Positions 1 through 6,214 of a stretch of 14,959 nucleotides of DNA are shown here, one piece after another (the first letter of the stretch is position 1; each line of letters starts with the position of its first letter). The notes under the pieces were generated by a model. The model saw only the letters and a program-made list of their open reading frames with translations. It searched no databases and was not told the DNA's origin. A program made the position numbers and the translations under genes. Source of the stretch: Clostridia bacterium (GTDB lineage: Bacteria > Bacillota > Clostridia > Christensenellales > Aristaeellaceae); NCBI GenBank assembly GCA_017551645.1, contig JAFZLE010000350.1, positions 1-14,959 of the forward strand, written 5' to 3'.

Positions 1-735
1 AATGGCGTATTTCCTGGTCCATTCCAGAGCCTTTTTGTATTCTTTCTTGTCGTATATGCCTTCGGTCATGCGGCGGATTATCTCAACTTCGTCTACGCTT
101 TCCACGCGCATGCCAAGATATTCTTCTACAAACTCGGGAGAAATGATGGAACCGGCGATACCCATGCATATGGAACCGATCTGCAGGTAGCTCTTGCCCC
201 TCATTGTAGCGACGGCAACGGCGGCGCGGCCGAACCTGAGCAACTTTTCTTTTACGTCTTCGGGAATGTCGGTGCAGGTCGCGTCCTGAACATCCCGTCC
301 GTAGATCCCAAACGCCGGCAGGCCTTTCTGGGCATGGGAAGCAAGAACGCTGGCAAGATACACCGCACCGGGCCGTTCGGTGCCGTTAAAGCCCCAAACC
401 GCCTTTATGGTATCCTTTTCCATGTCCATGGTCTCGCTGCCGTAGCACCAGCAGGGAGTAACGGTCAAGGTAATGGCTACGCCTTCCTTTTTGAACTTGG
501 CGGCGCAGGCGGCGGTCTCGCCGACTCTGCCTATCGTAGTATCGGCAATGACTACTTTTACCGGTTCGCCGTTGGAATATCTCAGATTATCATCAAACAG
601 CTTGGCCGCGGATTTGGCCATGTTCATGGTCTGGTCTTCAAGAGACTCGCGTACTCTGAGGGCCCCTCTTCGTCCGTCAATGACGGGACGTATGCCTATC
701 GCCGGATATTCGCCTATCAGTCTGCTTTTAGCCAT
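1..735 (-). CDS. fucI: L-fucose isomerase, N-terminal part (runs off window)
   Basis: An open frame from ATG at 735 continues without a stop to base 1, giving 245 residues of a family that is about 590 residues long in E. coli. L-fucose isomerase interconverts L-fucose and L-fuculose in the cytoplasm, the first step of fucose catabolism; some members also take D-arabinose. Recognisable family blocks are [12 protein letters not shown] (about 13-24), [13 protein letters not shown] (29-41), [15 protein letters not shown] (91-105), [16 protein letters not shown] (114-129), IYGRDVQDA (144-152) and the stretch [10 protein letters not shown] (179-188). The catalytic and Mn-binding residues known from E. 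coli FucI (Glu, Asp and His in the C-terminal half) lie outside the window, so activity cannot be judged. A strong Shine-Dalgarno (GGAGG, complement of 742-746) sits before the ATG, and the gene has its own promoter with a dyad over the -35 box, suggesting sugar-dependent control. Family assignment is firm; substrate preference is not. Confidence 0.95.
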   Translation of the reverse strand, partial: MAKSRLIGEYPAIGIRPVIDGRRGALRVRESLEDQTMNMAKSAAKLFDDNLRYSNGEPVKVVIADTTIGRVGETAACAAKFKKEGVAITLTVTPCWCYGSETMDMEKDTIKAVWGFNGTERPGAVYLASVLASHAQKGLPAFGIYGRDVQDATCTDIPEDVKEKLLRFGRAAVAVATMRGKSYLQIGSICMGIAGSIISPEFVEEYLGMRVESVDEVEIIRRMTEGIYDKKEYKKALEWTRKYAI

Positions 736-765
736 ATTAAACCTCCACAGTTTTTGTACAGATTA

Positions 766-794
766 ATTATACTCAATTCTTATCTTGTTTTCAA
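766..794 (-). promoter_or_regulatory. Sigma-A promoter of fucI
   Basis: On the minus strand, TTGAAA (complement of 789-794) and a perfect TATAAT (complement of 766-771) are separated by exactly 17 bp. The -10 box lies about 31 bp upstream of the fucI ATG, leaving room for a short leader that carries the GGAGG ribosome-binding site. It lies between the stop of the upstream isomerase gene and fucI, so fucI can be transcribed independently of that gene. Confidence 0.85.
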
Positions 795-797
795 GAT
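782..797. promoter_or_regulatory. Perfect dyad over the fucI -35 box (putative operator)
   Basis: The sequence ATCTTGTTTTCAAGAT is a perfect inverted repeat with 6-bp arms and a 4-bp centre. It covers the whole -35 element of the fucI promoter. There is no T-run after it in either direction, so it does not look like a terminator. Its position suits a repressor operator for a sugar-responsive regulator. The regulator is not in the window and the family cannot be named from this sequence. Confidence 0.45.
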
Positions 798-818
798 TCA
801 GGGCGATATATATTTGCC

Positions 819-1631
819 TTAAAGCTGCGCATACCTTTTAAGAGCAGCGATATCCTGTTTTGCCGTATCCGGATCGGCGCCCTCTCTAAGCACTGATATA
901 CCGGGTCTTATTTTGTTGAGCTTTTTGTAAAAGTATTCATGATCGAAAAAGCCTTCTCCGATCAAGCAGCTTTTGAATTCTCCGTTTACCACTATCGCGT
1001 CTTTGGCATGAACAGCCACGATCCTGTCGCCGAACACGTCGAACGCTTTGTCGATTATCCTGTGCTGATCCCCGGTCTTATCAGGCGCGATCAGGTTGAA
1101 CGGATCAAATACTATCTGCAGATTTGGGCTTGATATGTCGCTTAACAGCTTACCTGTCAGCTCCGGAGTATTGAGCGTATGGCACCATACCGGTTCGATG
1201 CCTACGAATACACCGAAAGACTCCGCTCGCTTTACCATACGTCTCACGCTGTCAAGCAGCAGCTCATACTGTGTATCTCTGTCCGCCTCCGTACAGTTGC
1301 TGGTCTCAGTCGCCACAATGTTGCTGCCCAGCATCCTGCAATAGCTGAGCTGCTCCTCAAAGCGCCTGATACTGTCCTGGCGCAGTGCTTCATTCTGCGT
1401 GCCCGGGTCGATATAACATCCCAGTACTGCTATCTCAAGTCCTCTTTGCTCAAACGCTGTCCGTACCTCATAGGCAAAGCCCGGGTTCAGATGCCCGTAT
1501 TCGGGAAGAAATCCTTCGATCGACTTATGCAGAGCCAACTGCAGGCAGCAAAACCCTGCTTCAGAGATCCTGTCCGCTACCTGCCTGGGCGTACCTTTTC
1601 CGTAGTCGTGCCCTCTTACGCCTATTCTCAT
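819..1631 (-). CDS. Sugar phosphate isomerase/epimerase-type TIM barrel protein
   Basis: A 270-residue protein of the xylose isomerase-like TIM barrel (AP_endonuc_2) superfamily, which contains ketose 3-epimerases, hydroxypyruvate isomerase, inosose dehydratase (IolE) and endonuclease IV. The four single-metal ligand positions typical of the epimerases can be placed: E146 in VGIEPV, D176 in FDPFNL, H208 in VHAKD and E250 in REGAD. The three-zinc histidine set of endonuclease IV is not seen, so a sugar or inositol isomerase/epimerase role is favoured; the substrate is unknown. The ATG at 1631 overlaps the stop of the QueG-like gene in an ATGA, and GGAGG lies seven bases upstream inside that gene, so translation is probably coupled. 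fucI follows 83 bp downstream with its own promoter. That proximity hints at deoxy-sugar metabolism, but the tight coupling is to the upstream genes. Confidence 0.8.
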   Translation of the reverse strand: MRIGVRGHDYGKGTPRQVADRISEAGFCCLQLALHKSIEGFLPEYGHLNPGFAYEVRTAFEQRGLEIAVLGCYIDPGTQNEALRQDSIRRFEEQLSYCRMLGSNIVATETSNCTEADRDTQYELLLDSVRRMVKRAESFGVFVGIEPVWCHTLNTPELTGKLLSDISSPNLQIVFDPFNLIAPDKTGDQHRIIDKAFDVFGDRIVAVHAKDAIVVNGEFKSCLIGEGFFDHEYFYKKLNKIRPGISVLREGADPDTAKQDIAALKRYAQL

Positions 1632-2533
1632 TGTTTTTCCTCCAATCTGTCGATCGCGCGACTGGCGGCAGCCAGCACAAATTCGTCCTTCGATCCAGCA
1701 AGCTCTTCCAAAAGCGGCAAAAGGTCTGTGCGTTCGTTATTGGCTGCCAATACGCATGCCTTACATATCATTCGGGTATTTCTCGCAAGATTTGGGCCGA
1801 TTATATCCGGCAGATCGCCCAATTCGCCCATAAGCAGTTTTTTCAGCGGATATGTAAAAGAACGCTCGCTGCCATACACTTTGTTATGCGGGCAGACCAT
1901 TTGGCATACGTCGCAGCCCAGCAGTCTGTTGCCCAGAAGCGATTCGACTTCTTTTGGTATTTCTTTTTGTTCGCTTACCGAACGCAGGCAGCGGTCAGGG
2001 TCAATATATCCCGTGTCCGAGATGGCTTTGCTCGGGCACGCCTTTACGCAGCGCTCGCATTTTGAGCAGTCTACAGGTGAAAAGCCAGCAGATAAAATGC
2101 TCAGCTCAAATTCGTTATCCGTGATAATGTTCTGAATATGAAAAGCAGAGCCTATGCCGTCTATATACGTAAGTGAGTTAAGCCTCTGAATTCCTATGTT
2201 GTATTTTACTATAGCGCTTTTAAGCGGTATATTCGCATTGTATATAGCATGCGCTCCAGAATTAATCAATATACTGGTAAGCTCTTTTGTGCCTTTGTAA
2301 GCTTTCTGTGACGCCCTGTAATATGTTGAGATAACGCCTTCTCTTGAACCATTGTTTTCTGCCAGTTCATAAGGCATTATCATCAGTATCAGCGTTTTTG
2401 CGCCGGGCAGTACCTCTTCGGGCGAAGAAACGAGTTTGCTGTAATTCGTAGGTATGTCATCTACCGGGAGGAAATAAGTCTTGACAAAACCCAGGTGTTC
2501 GGCAGCTGAGACAAACTCGGAATCTGATATCAT
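1628..2533 (-). CDS. Divergent QueG-like double [4Fe-4S] cluster protein
   Basis: A 301-residue protein resembling epoxyqueuosine reductase (QueG), the cobalamin and Fe-S enzyme of the last step of queuosine synthesis. All eight cluster cysteines are present: C156, C159, C162 and C166 in CSKCERCVKACP, then C182, C207, C210 and C214 (GCDVCQMVCP). The C-terminus (about 245-300) looks like a short helical HEAT-type repeat. The N-terminal half is divergent. The stretch ANIPLKSAIVKYNIGIQRLNS (100-120) aligns to the canonical region with catalytic Asp, GLGW and GKN, but the Asp is Asn or Ala and the GK is missing; the usual SYLTIE after the first cluster reads SVSE. It is also shorter than typical QueG (about 380). 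ATG 2533 overlaps the preceding stop (ATGA); longer upstream in-frame reading falls inside the glycosylase gene. The family is recognisable, but epoxyqueuosine reduction is doubtful, so no symbol is given. Confidence 0.8.
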   Translation of the reverse strand: MISDSEFVSAAEHLGFVKTYFLPVDDIPTNYSKLVSSPEEVLPGAKTLILMIMPYELAENNGSREGVISTYYRASQKAYKGTKELTSILINSGAHAIYNANIPLKSAIVKYNIGIQRLNSLTYIDGIGSAFHIQNIITDNEFELSILSAGFSPVDCSKCERCVKACPSKAISDTGYIDPDRCLRSVSEQKEIPKEVESLLGNRLLGCDVCQMVCPHNKVYGSERSFTYPLKKLLMGELGDLPDIIGPNLARNTRMICKACVLAANNERTDLLPLLEELAGSKDEFVLAAASRAIDRLEEKQ

Positions 2534-3312
2534 ATCTCGATAAGCCCCGTGCGCGCGGCATGGAACAGGTACTGCTGCACAAGCCCGCAGTTGGGTCCAA
2601 GCAGCCTTCTGGCTTCGCCGCACATATACTCGCGGCTGCCATGCACGTCGAACCAGCTTTCCATCAATCGGCTAACCCACACATCCACAGGAAACGCGTC
2701 CGTATGCCCTGTGCCAAACAATAATACGCAGTCAGCAACCTTAGGACCGACGCCCTTTAGTCTCGTTATTTCTTTACGGGCAGTTTCCACTTCCATTTCC
2801 TTAAGCGATTCGAGCGGGAAGCCGTCTTTTACGAGCTTCGAGGTCTCTACGATGTATTCCGCCCTGTAGCCGCAGGTGACCTGAGTCTTCAGCACGTTAG
2901 GATCGAGCTTCGCGAGCGTGGATGGTTCTGGAAAACCGTACAACGTATGACCTTTATACGTATACCTGTCGCCGTACTTCTCGCAAATGCCGAGCACGAG
3001 TCCTCTTATCCGCTTCACGTTATTGTTCTGAGAGAGCAAAAACGCGATCAAAGCTTCCCATATAGGCTGGTTTAATACCCGCAGCCCCGGCAGCATATCT
3101 ATCGCCTTGACCGCGGTGGGAAAAGCGCAGCACTGCTGTTTAAGCAGAGCGTAATCTCTGCCGTCGTCAAAGTATTTCTTCGCGAAATCGTCTTCATCGC
3201 GGCTCGTTCTTACTTTGCCGTCAACGATGCTCACATACTCGTCGTCCAAAAACTGCCAATGGAAAACCTGCGCGCTGTCGATCAGCGTAAGCTGCTCATC
3301 AAATTCTCTCAT
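2530..3312 (-). CDS. OGG1-like 8-oxoguanine DNA glycosylase/AP lyase
   Basis: A 260-residue HhH-GPD superfamily protein of the OGG1 branch, expected to excise 8-oxoguanine opposite C and nick the abasic site. The helix-hairpin-helix reads LKGVGPKVADCVLLFG (185-200), with the Schiff-base lysine at K191 and the catalytic aspartate at D210 in FPVDVWV. The OGG1 signature LLSQNNNVKRI (92-102) contains the asparagines that contact the orphan cytosine. No four-Cys iron-sulfur loop follows, unlike MutY or Nth. The N-terminal domain is shorter than in eukaryotic OGG1, as in clostridial homologues. ATG 3312 has an RBS (CGGAGA) eight bases upstream. The gene is first of a three-gene coupled set and starts only about 17 bp beyond the hairpin of the rpmA terminator, with no promoter visible in the gap. 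Confidence 0.9.
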   Translation of the reverse strand: MREFDEQLTLIDSAQVFHWQFLDDEYVSIVDGKVRTSRDEDDFAKKYFDDGRDYALLKQQCCAFPTAVKAIDMLPGLRVLNQPIWEALIAFLLSQNNNVKRIRGLVLGICEKYGDRYTYKGHTLYGFPEPSTLAKLDPNVLKTQVTCGYRAEYIVETSKLVKDGFPLESLKEMEVETARKEITRLKGVGPKVADCVLLFGTGHTDAFPVDVWVSRLMESWFDVHGSREYMCGEARRLLGPNCGLVQQYLFHAARTGLIEI

Positions 3313-3324
3313 AAATCTCCGCTA

Positions 3325-3361
3325 TATAAAAACCCGCCCGGGTAGCTCCCGAACGGGTTTT
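3325..3361 (-). terminator. Intrinsic terminator after rpmA
   Basis: On the minus strand a 13-bp stem (arms 3330-3342 and 3348-3360, two U.G wobbles, 5-base loop) is followed by TTTTTATATAG. It starts 10 bases after the L27 stop codon. The T-tract runs almost into the Shine-Dalgarno of the next gene, so downstream genes may depend on read-through. Confidence 0.9.
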
Positions 3362-3370
3362 AAATACTTA

Positions 3371-3667
3371 TTATTCGGCTGCCGCTTCAGTCTGAGGATA
3401 GATGCTGACCTGCTTCTTATCTCTGCCCAAGCGTTCAAAACGAACAATACCATCCAGCTTCGCGTAGAGAGTGTCATCGTCGCCGATGCCTACGTTCAGA
3501 CCGGGATGAATTTTAGTGCCGCGCTGACGAACAAGAATATTGCCCGCTAAAACGAACTGACCATCCGCACGCTTAACGCCAAGCCTCTGAGCATGGCTGT
3601 CACGACCGTTACGGGAGGAGCCCATTCCCTTTTTATGCGCGAACAGCTGAAGATCCATTCTAAACAT
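3371..3667 (-). CDS. rpmA: Ribosomal protein L27 (bL27) with Prp-cleavable leader
   Basis: A 98-residue L27, a 50S protein whose N-terminus reaches the peptidyl-transferase centre. Family blocks [28 protein letters not shown] and [11 protein letters not shown] are clear. The protein begins MFRMDLQLF before AHKKG, where E. coli mature L27 begins with AHKK. This is the Bacillota-type leader that Prp removes after the LQFF-like motif (here LQLF, cut expected after F9). The extension is therefore real and not a wrong start: ATG 3667 has a strong GGAGG nine bases upstream. The gene lies 4 bp after prp, matching the conserved rplU-prp-rpmA order, and ends in an intrinsic terminator. The C-terminal tail TEAAAE is slightly longer than usual. 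Confidence 0.97.
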   Translation of the reverse strand: MFRMDLQLFAHKKGMGSSRNGRDSHAQRLGVKRADGQFVLAGNILVRQRGTKIHPGLNVGIGDDDTLYAKLDGIVRFERLGRDKKQVSIYPQTEAAAE

Positions 3668-3671
3668 GTTT

Positions 3672-4016
3672 CTACCTCCGTTCAGTGATTGTCACGCGAA
3701 CGTTATTTCTATAACGCTCGTCCTGGGAAAGCTCTGTCAGCGTTTCGTAAAGAGTTTCAAGAAGGACCTGGCACTTTGTAAGCTTATCTTCGGACTGACC
3801 ATCCTCAAGAAACAGCTCAAAATATCCTTTGTTGTCAAGCTTGTATCGCGCCCTGGCGCCAACAACATTCATTATGCCTTTGGCGCAGCTCTGTGTCAGA
3901 GCGCTAACCGCCGCGCACACAATGTCGCTTCCCTGCTCGGAAAAACCGGAGTGCCCTTTAGCGGTGTAACCCAACAACGTTCCGCCGGAATCTCTCAGAA
4001 AACTGACTCGCGTCAT
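3672..4016 (-). CDS. prp: Ribosomal-processing cysteine protease Prp (YsxB family)
   Basis: A 114-residue protein encoded between L21 and L27, as in most Bacillota. Prp cleaves the N-terminal extension of L27, a step essential in Staphylococcus aureus. The catalytic dyad is at the family positions: H22 in [12 protein letters not shown] and C34 in [10 protein letters not shown]. The N-terminus forms the usual beta strand ([19 protein letters not shown]). It is separated from the L21 stop by two bases and is followed 4 bp later by L27, so protease and substrate are made from one mRNA. Confidence 0.95.
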   Translation of the reverse strand: MTRVSFLRDSGGTLLGYTAKGHSGFSEQGSDIVCAAVSALTQSCAKGIMNVVGARARYKLDNKGYFELFLEDGQSEDKLTKCQVLLETLYETLTELSQDERYRNNVRVTITERR

Positions 4017-4018
4017 CT

Positions 4019-4327
4019 TTAAGCGTTAATGGCCGTAATCTCAACCTTGGTGTAAGGCTGGCGATGTCCCTGCTTTTTACGCTCATTCTTCTTGGACTTA
4101 TACTTGTAGACAATGATCTTCGCGCTTTTTACCTGAGATAACACTTTGCCTTCAACATTGGCGCCCTCTACGACGGGAGTACCAATCCGAGTCTCGTTGT
4201 CATTTCCGATAAGCAGAGCGTCGAAGCTGACCGTTTCGTCCGCCTGAGCATTGAGCTTTTCTACAAAGATCACGTCGCCCTGCTGGACGCGGTACTGCTT
4301 GCCACCTGTCTTAATGACTGCGTACAC
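4019..4327 (-). CDS. rplU: Ribosomal protein L21 (bL21)
   Basis: L21 of the 50S subunit, which binds 23S rRNA. The chosen start is GTG at 4327, giving the standard N-terminus [14 protein letters not shown] and 102 residues (E. coli has 103). A longer reading from GTG 4336 would add three residues, but that codon lies inside the Shine-Dalgarno (GGAGGTG), whereas from 4327 the spacing is a normal seven bases. Other family blocks are [15 protein letters not shown] and the basic [19 protein letters not shown] near the C-terminus. It is first in the rplU-prp-rpmA operon, behind a strong promoter and structured leader. Codons favour C/G-ending, optimal forms, as expected for a highly expressed gene. 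Confidence 0.97.
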   Translation of the reverse strand: MYAVIKTGGKQYRVQQGDVIFVEKLNAQADETVSFDALLIGNDNETRIGTPVVEGANVEGKVLSQVKSAKIIVYKYKSKKNERKKQGHRQPYTKVEITAINA

Positions 4328-4407
4328 GCGTTGCACCTCCTATACTCTAATCTCGCCCGGCTGAGGCAGTGTATGCACACTTTTACAGCCACTCCGGAGC
4401 GGCTTAC
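4328..4407 (-). promoter_or_regulatory. Structured leader of the rplU operon (possible L21 leader)
   Basis: From the expected transcription start near 4407 to the rplU start is about 80 nt. On the minus strand it holds a hairpin GCCGCT-CCGG-AGTGGC (complement of 4388-4403, one G.U) and a second hairpin AGTGT-GCAT-ACACT (complement of 4369-4382), then GGAGGT before the GTG start. Bacillota are known to carry an autoregulatory L21 leader at this place. I infer correspondence from position and two stem-loops, not from a match to the covariance model. Confidence 0.5.
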
Positions 4408-4413
4408 CAAATA

Positions 4414-4442
4414 ATTATAATACATACCGTGCCGTATGTCAC
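4414..4442 (-). promoter_or_regulatory. Sigma-A promoter of rplU-prp-rpmA
   Basis: On the minus strand GTGACA (complement of 4437-4442, five of six consensus bases) and a perfect TATAAT (complement of 4414-4419) are spaced by 17 bp. It lies between the upstream terminator and the leader, as expected for a strong ribosomal-protein promoter. Confidence 0.85.
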
Positions 4443-4463
4443 GTTAATTCTTCAATAATTTTA

Positions 4464-4501
4464 TATATAAAAACCGTCGGCTGCCCTTTTCAGCCGACGG
4501 C
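4464..4501 (-). terminator. Intrinsic terminator of the ABC transporter operon
   Basis: On the minus strand CCGTCGGCTG and CAGCCGACGG form a perfect 10-bp GC-rich stem (4474-4483 with 4491-4500) with a 7-base loop, followed by TTTTTATATATAAAA. It is about 64 bp past the binding-protein stop and just before the rplU promoter, so it insulates the two operons. Confidence 0.92.
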
Positions 4502-4526
4502 ACTTGTGCTCTATTGTTTCGGAAGC

Positions 4527-4553
4527 CTCCCTCCCGGACAAGCCGGGAGGGAG
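4527..4553 (-). repeat. GC-rich hairpin after the binding-protein gene, no T-tract
   Basis: A perfect 11-bp inverted repeat (arms 4527-4537 and 4543-4553, CTCCCTCCCGG with CCGGGAGGGAG, 5-base loop) starts 11 bases after the stop codon. No U-run follows on the minus strand, so it is not a complete terminator. A role in protecting the mRNA 3' end from exonucleases is plausible, since the abundant binding protein is the last cistron. Confidence 0.7.
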
Positions 4554-4564
4554 ATGCAAACGCA

Positions 4565-6178
4565 TTACTTGTTGGCCAGATAAGCCTCGTAGTAGTCGAT
4601 GAAGATCTGGAGATACTCTTCGTAGCCCAGGTCTTTCAGGGTCTGGAAGTAGGTGGCCAGGTTCTCTTCGTTGATCTCGAGCTCACCGGAGATGAACTTG
4701 ACGTAGGTCTCGTTCACGTAGGAGTTGATCTCGGTGCGGAGCTCACCCATGCGGGTGTTGGTCGCAGCGTCGAAGAAGCGGATGTTCGGATAGGTATCTA
4801 CCAGGTAAGGCAGCACGTTCACATCCTGCTTGTTGTTGTACTGGGTGGGATTGACAGGACGGGTGCCCTCGCCCCACAGGTCAACGTTCAGGCCCAGATA
4901 GCCGCCGATGATGCCCTGGATGCGCATGTTCTGATAGTCGCCGAAGGTGTTAAAGTCACCGTCGACCATCTCCTGGCACTTGTAGACGTAACGGCCCTGA
5001 TCATTGAGCTCGGTCCAGTAACCGCTCTTCAGACCGCACAGCCATTCGGATTCCTCCTGAGAGGGGCCCCAGTGGCTCATGAGGTAGTTGTCATAGTCAT
5101 ACAGCCAGTCGACCCAGGTCATCAGACGCTCGATCTTCGCAGGATCGCAGGAAGCACCGATGCAGAAGCTCTGGCAGTTGATGGCATTGTAGCTGCGGGC
5201 GATGGCGGGCTCGTCGTTCCACTCGCTGGTCAGCGGGATGGCCGCAGTCCACTCGAGGGCGTTCAGAGCGTTGTTGGTGTTCTGGTCGAAACCGGTCAGG
5301 TCTTCAGCCTTCTGCTGAGCAGTCTGGCTGCCGGCATACTGATCGTCGAACACGTCAGCAGAGAAGTAGCCAGCTTCGATGTACTCCTTCATGGTCTGCA
5401 TGAATAGGGGGAAGCGCTCCTCATCAGCATAGATGAAGCAGGGAGTGCCGTCAACGTCGTCCAGAGCCACAGCGGTCAGATAGCCTGCGCTGTCGGTGAT
5501 CCAGCCGTAAGCGTTGGCGATGAAACGGGGCTGGTTGCCAAGGTCACCGGTCAGGGGGACGATGGTCTTGCCTTCGTTCTCGGGCAGCTCTTCACGGGCT
5601 TTGAACGCGGCCATGACTTCGGTGAACTCATCAAGAGTGGTGGGCACTTCGAGTCCGGCTTCGTCCAGCCAGCGCTGGTTGATGAAGAAGGTCATCAGGG
5701 GGCTGTTCGCATTCTGGATGCAGCCCAGGGCGTAGATGTGACCGTCAGAAGCGGTGATGGTCGCCTTGTACTGAGGATACGCCTCATAGATGCGGCTCAG
5801 GTTGGGCATGATCTCGGGAGTGATGTACTCATCCAGAGCAACCAGGTTGTGGTTGGTCACGCCCTGCTCAACGACGGTGGAGCTGTCCATGAACAGCTGA
5901 TAGAACACGTCGGGCATGTCGCCGGAGGCGAACGCAGTGGACTTGTAGGTACCGGTCTCAGTCAGCTGAGTCACGGTGAAGTTGATGCCGAAGTACTCGC
6001 GGCAGAAATCCCACCACCAGATATTCTCGGCGTCGCCCTGGCTGGAACGCTGATAGATGGCGACGGTGGCGTCGATCATGTCAGTGTATCCGCCGTAGTA
6101 GGTCTTCTCCTCGGCGAGACCGGACGCCAGGCCCAGAACCATCACCAGAGCGAGAAGCATGCAAAGCAGTTTCTTCAT
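4565..6178 (-). CDS. Extracellular carbohydrate-binding protein of ABC importer
   Basis: A 537-residue secreted binding protein of the large family 1 type that pairs with LplB/YtcP-like permeases and binds oligosaccharides or uronate-type glycans. ATG 6178 is chosen: it has AAAGGAG upstream and gives a classic signal peptide (MKK, hydrophobic 4-18, ASGLA before EE, cut probably near residue 22). An in-frame TTG at 6199 would add seven polar residues and lies upstream of the RBS. There is no lipobox Cys at the cleavage site, so it does not look like a standard lipoprotein. Family blocks include SGDMPDVFY, the VALDEYI region, FFINQRWLDEAGLEVPTTLDEF and WLYDYDNYLMSHWG. Codon use is much more biased to C/G-ending codons than in the permease genes, suggesting high expression; this bias also creates long spurious antisense frames. 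Ligand unknown. Confidence 0.93.
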   Translation of the reverse strand: MKKLLCMLLALVMVLGLASGLAEEKTYYGGYTDMIDATVAIYQRSSQGDAENIWWWDFCREYFGINFTVTQLTETGTYKSTAFASGDMPDVFYQLFMDSSTVVEQGVTNHNLVALDEYITPEIMPNLSRIYEAYPQYKATITASDGHIYALGCIQNANSPLMTFFINQRWLDEAGLEVPTTLDEFTEVMAAFKAREELPENEGKTIVPLTGDLGNQPRFIANAYGWITDSAGYLTAVALDDVDGTPCFIYADEERFPLFMQTMKEYIEAGYFSADVFDDQYAGSQTAQQKAEDLTGFDQNTNNALNALEWTAAIPLTSEWNDEPAIARSYNAINCQSFCIGASCDPAKIERLMTWVDWLYDYDNYLMSHWGPSQEESEWLCGLKSGYWTELNDQGRYVYKCQEMVDGDFNTFGDYQNMRIQGIIGGYLGLNVDLWGEGTRPVNPTQYNNKQDVNVLPYLVDTYPNIRFFDAATNTRMGELRTEINSYVNETYVKFISGELEINEENLATYFQTLKDLGYEEYLQIFIDYYEAYLANK

Positions 6179-6196
6179 GAAAAGAGATCTCCTTTC
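6179..6196 (-). promoter_or_regulatory. Hairpin enclosing the binding-protein ribosome-binding site
   Basis: The 18 bases directly before the ATG read GAAAGGAGATCTCTTTTC on the minus strand and are self-complementary with one G.U pair, giving a stem of about seven pairs that contains the GGAG. Folding would hide the Shine-Dalgarno. It may tune translation or may be chance in an A/G-rich RBS. Confidence 0.35.
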
Positions 6197-6214
6197 CAAA
6201 TTTTGCGTGGGTGA

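Noticed and set aside
782..797. fucI-upstream dyad as a terminator for the isomerase gene
   Set aside because: The stem is only 6 bp and AT-rich, and no T-run follows on the minus strand; it overlaps a promoter -35 box instead.
819..1631. Isomerase-type protein as an endonuclease IV partner of the glycosylase
   Set aside because: Endonuclease IV has nine metal ligands including several histidines (three-zinc site). Here only the single-metal epimerase set E146, D176, H208 and E250 can be placed.
334..2135. Plus-strand frames opposite fucI, the isomerase gene and the QueG-like gene
   Set aside because: No recognisable domain, they overlap well-supported minus-strand genes and use rare codon patterns.
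4514..6214. Long plus-strand frames opposite the binding-protein gene (4514-5407 and 5738-6214)
   Set aside because: They are antisense shadows: strongly C/G-ending codons on the minus strand remove stops from the opposite strand. No RBS, signal or family motif was recognised, and the minus-strand protein is clearly real.
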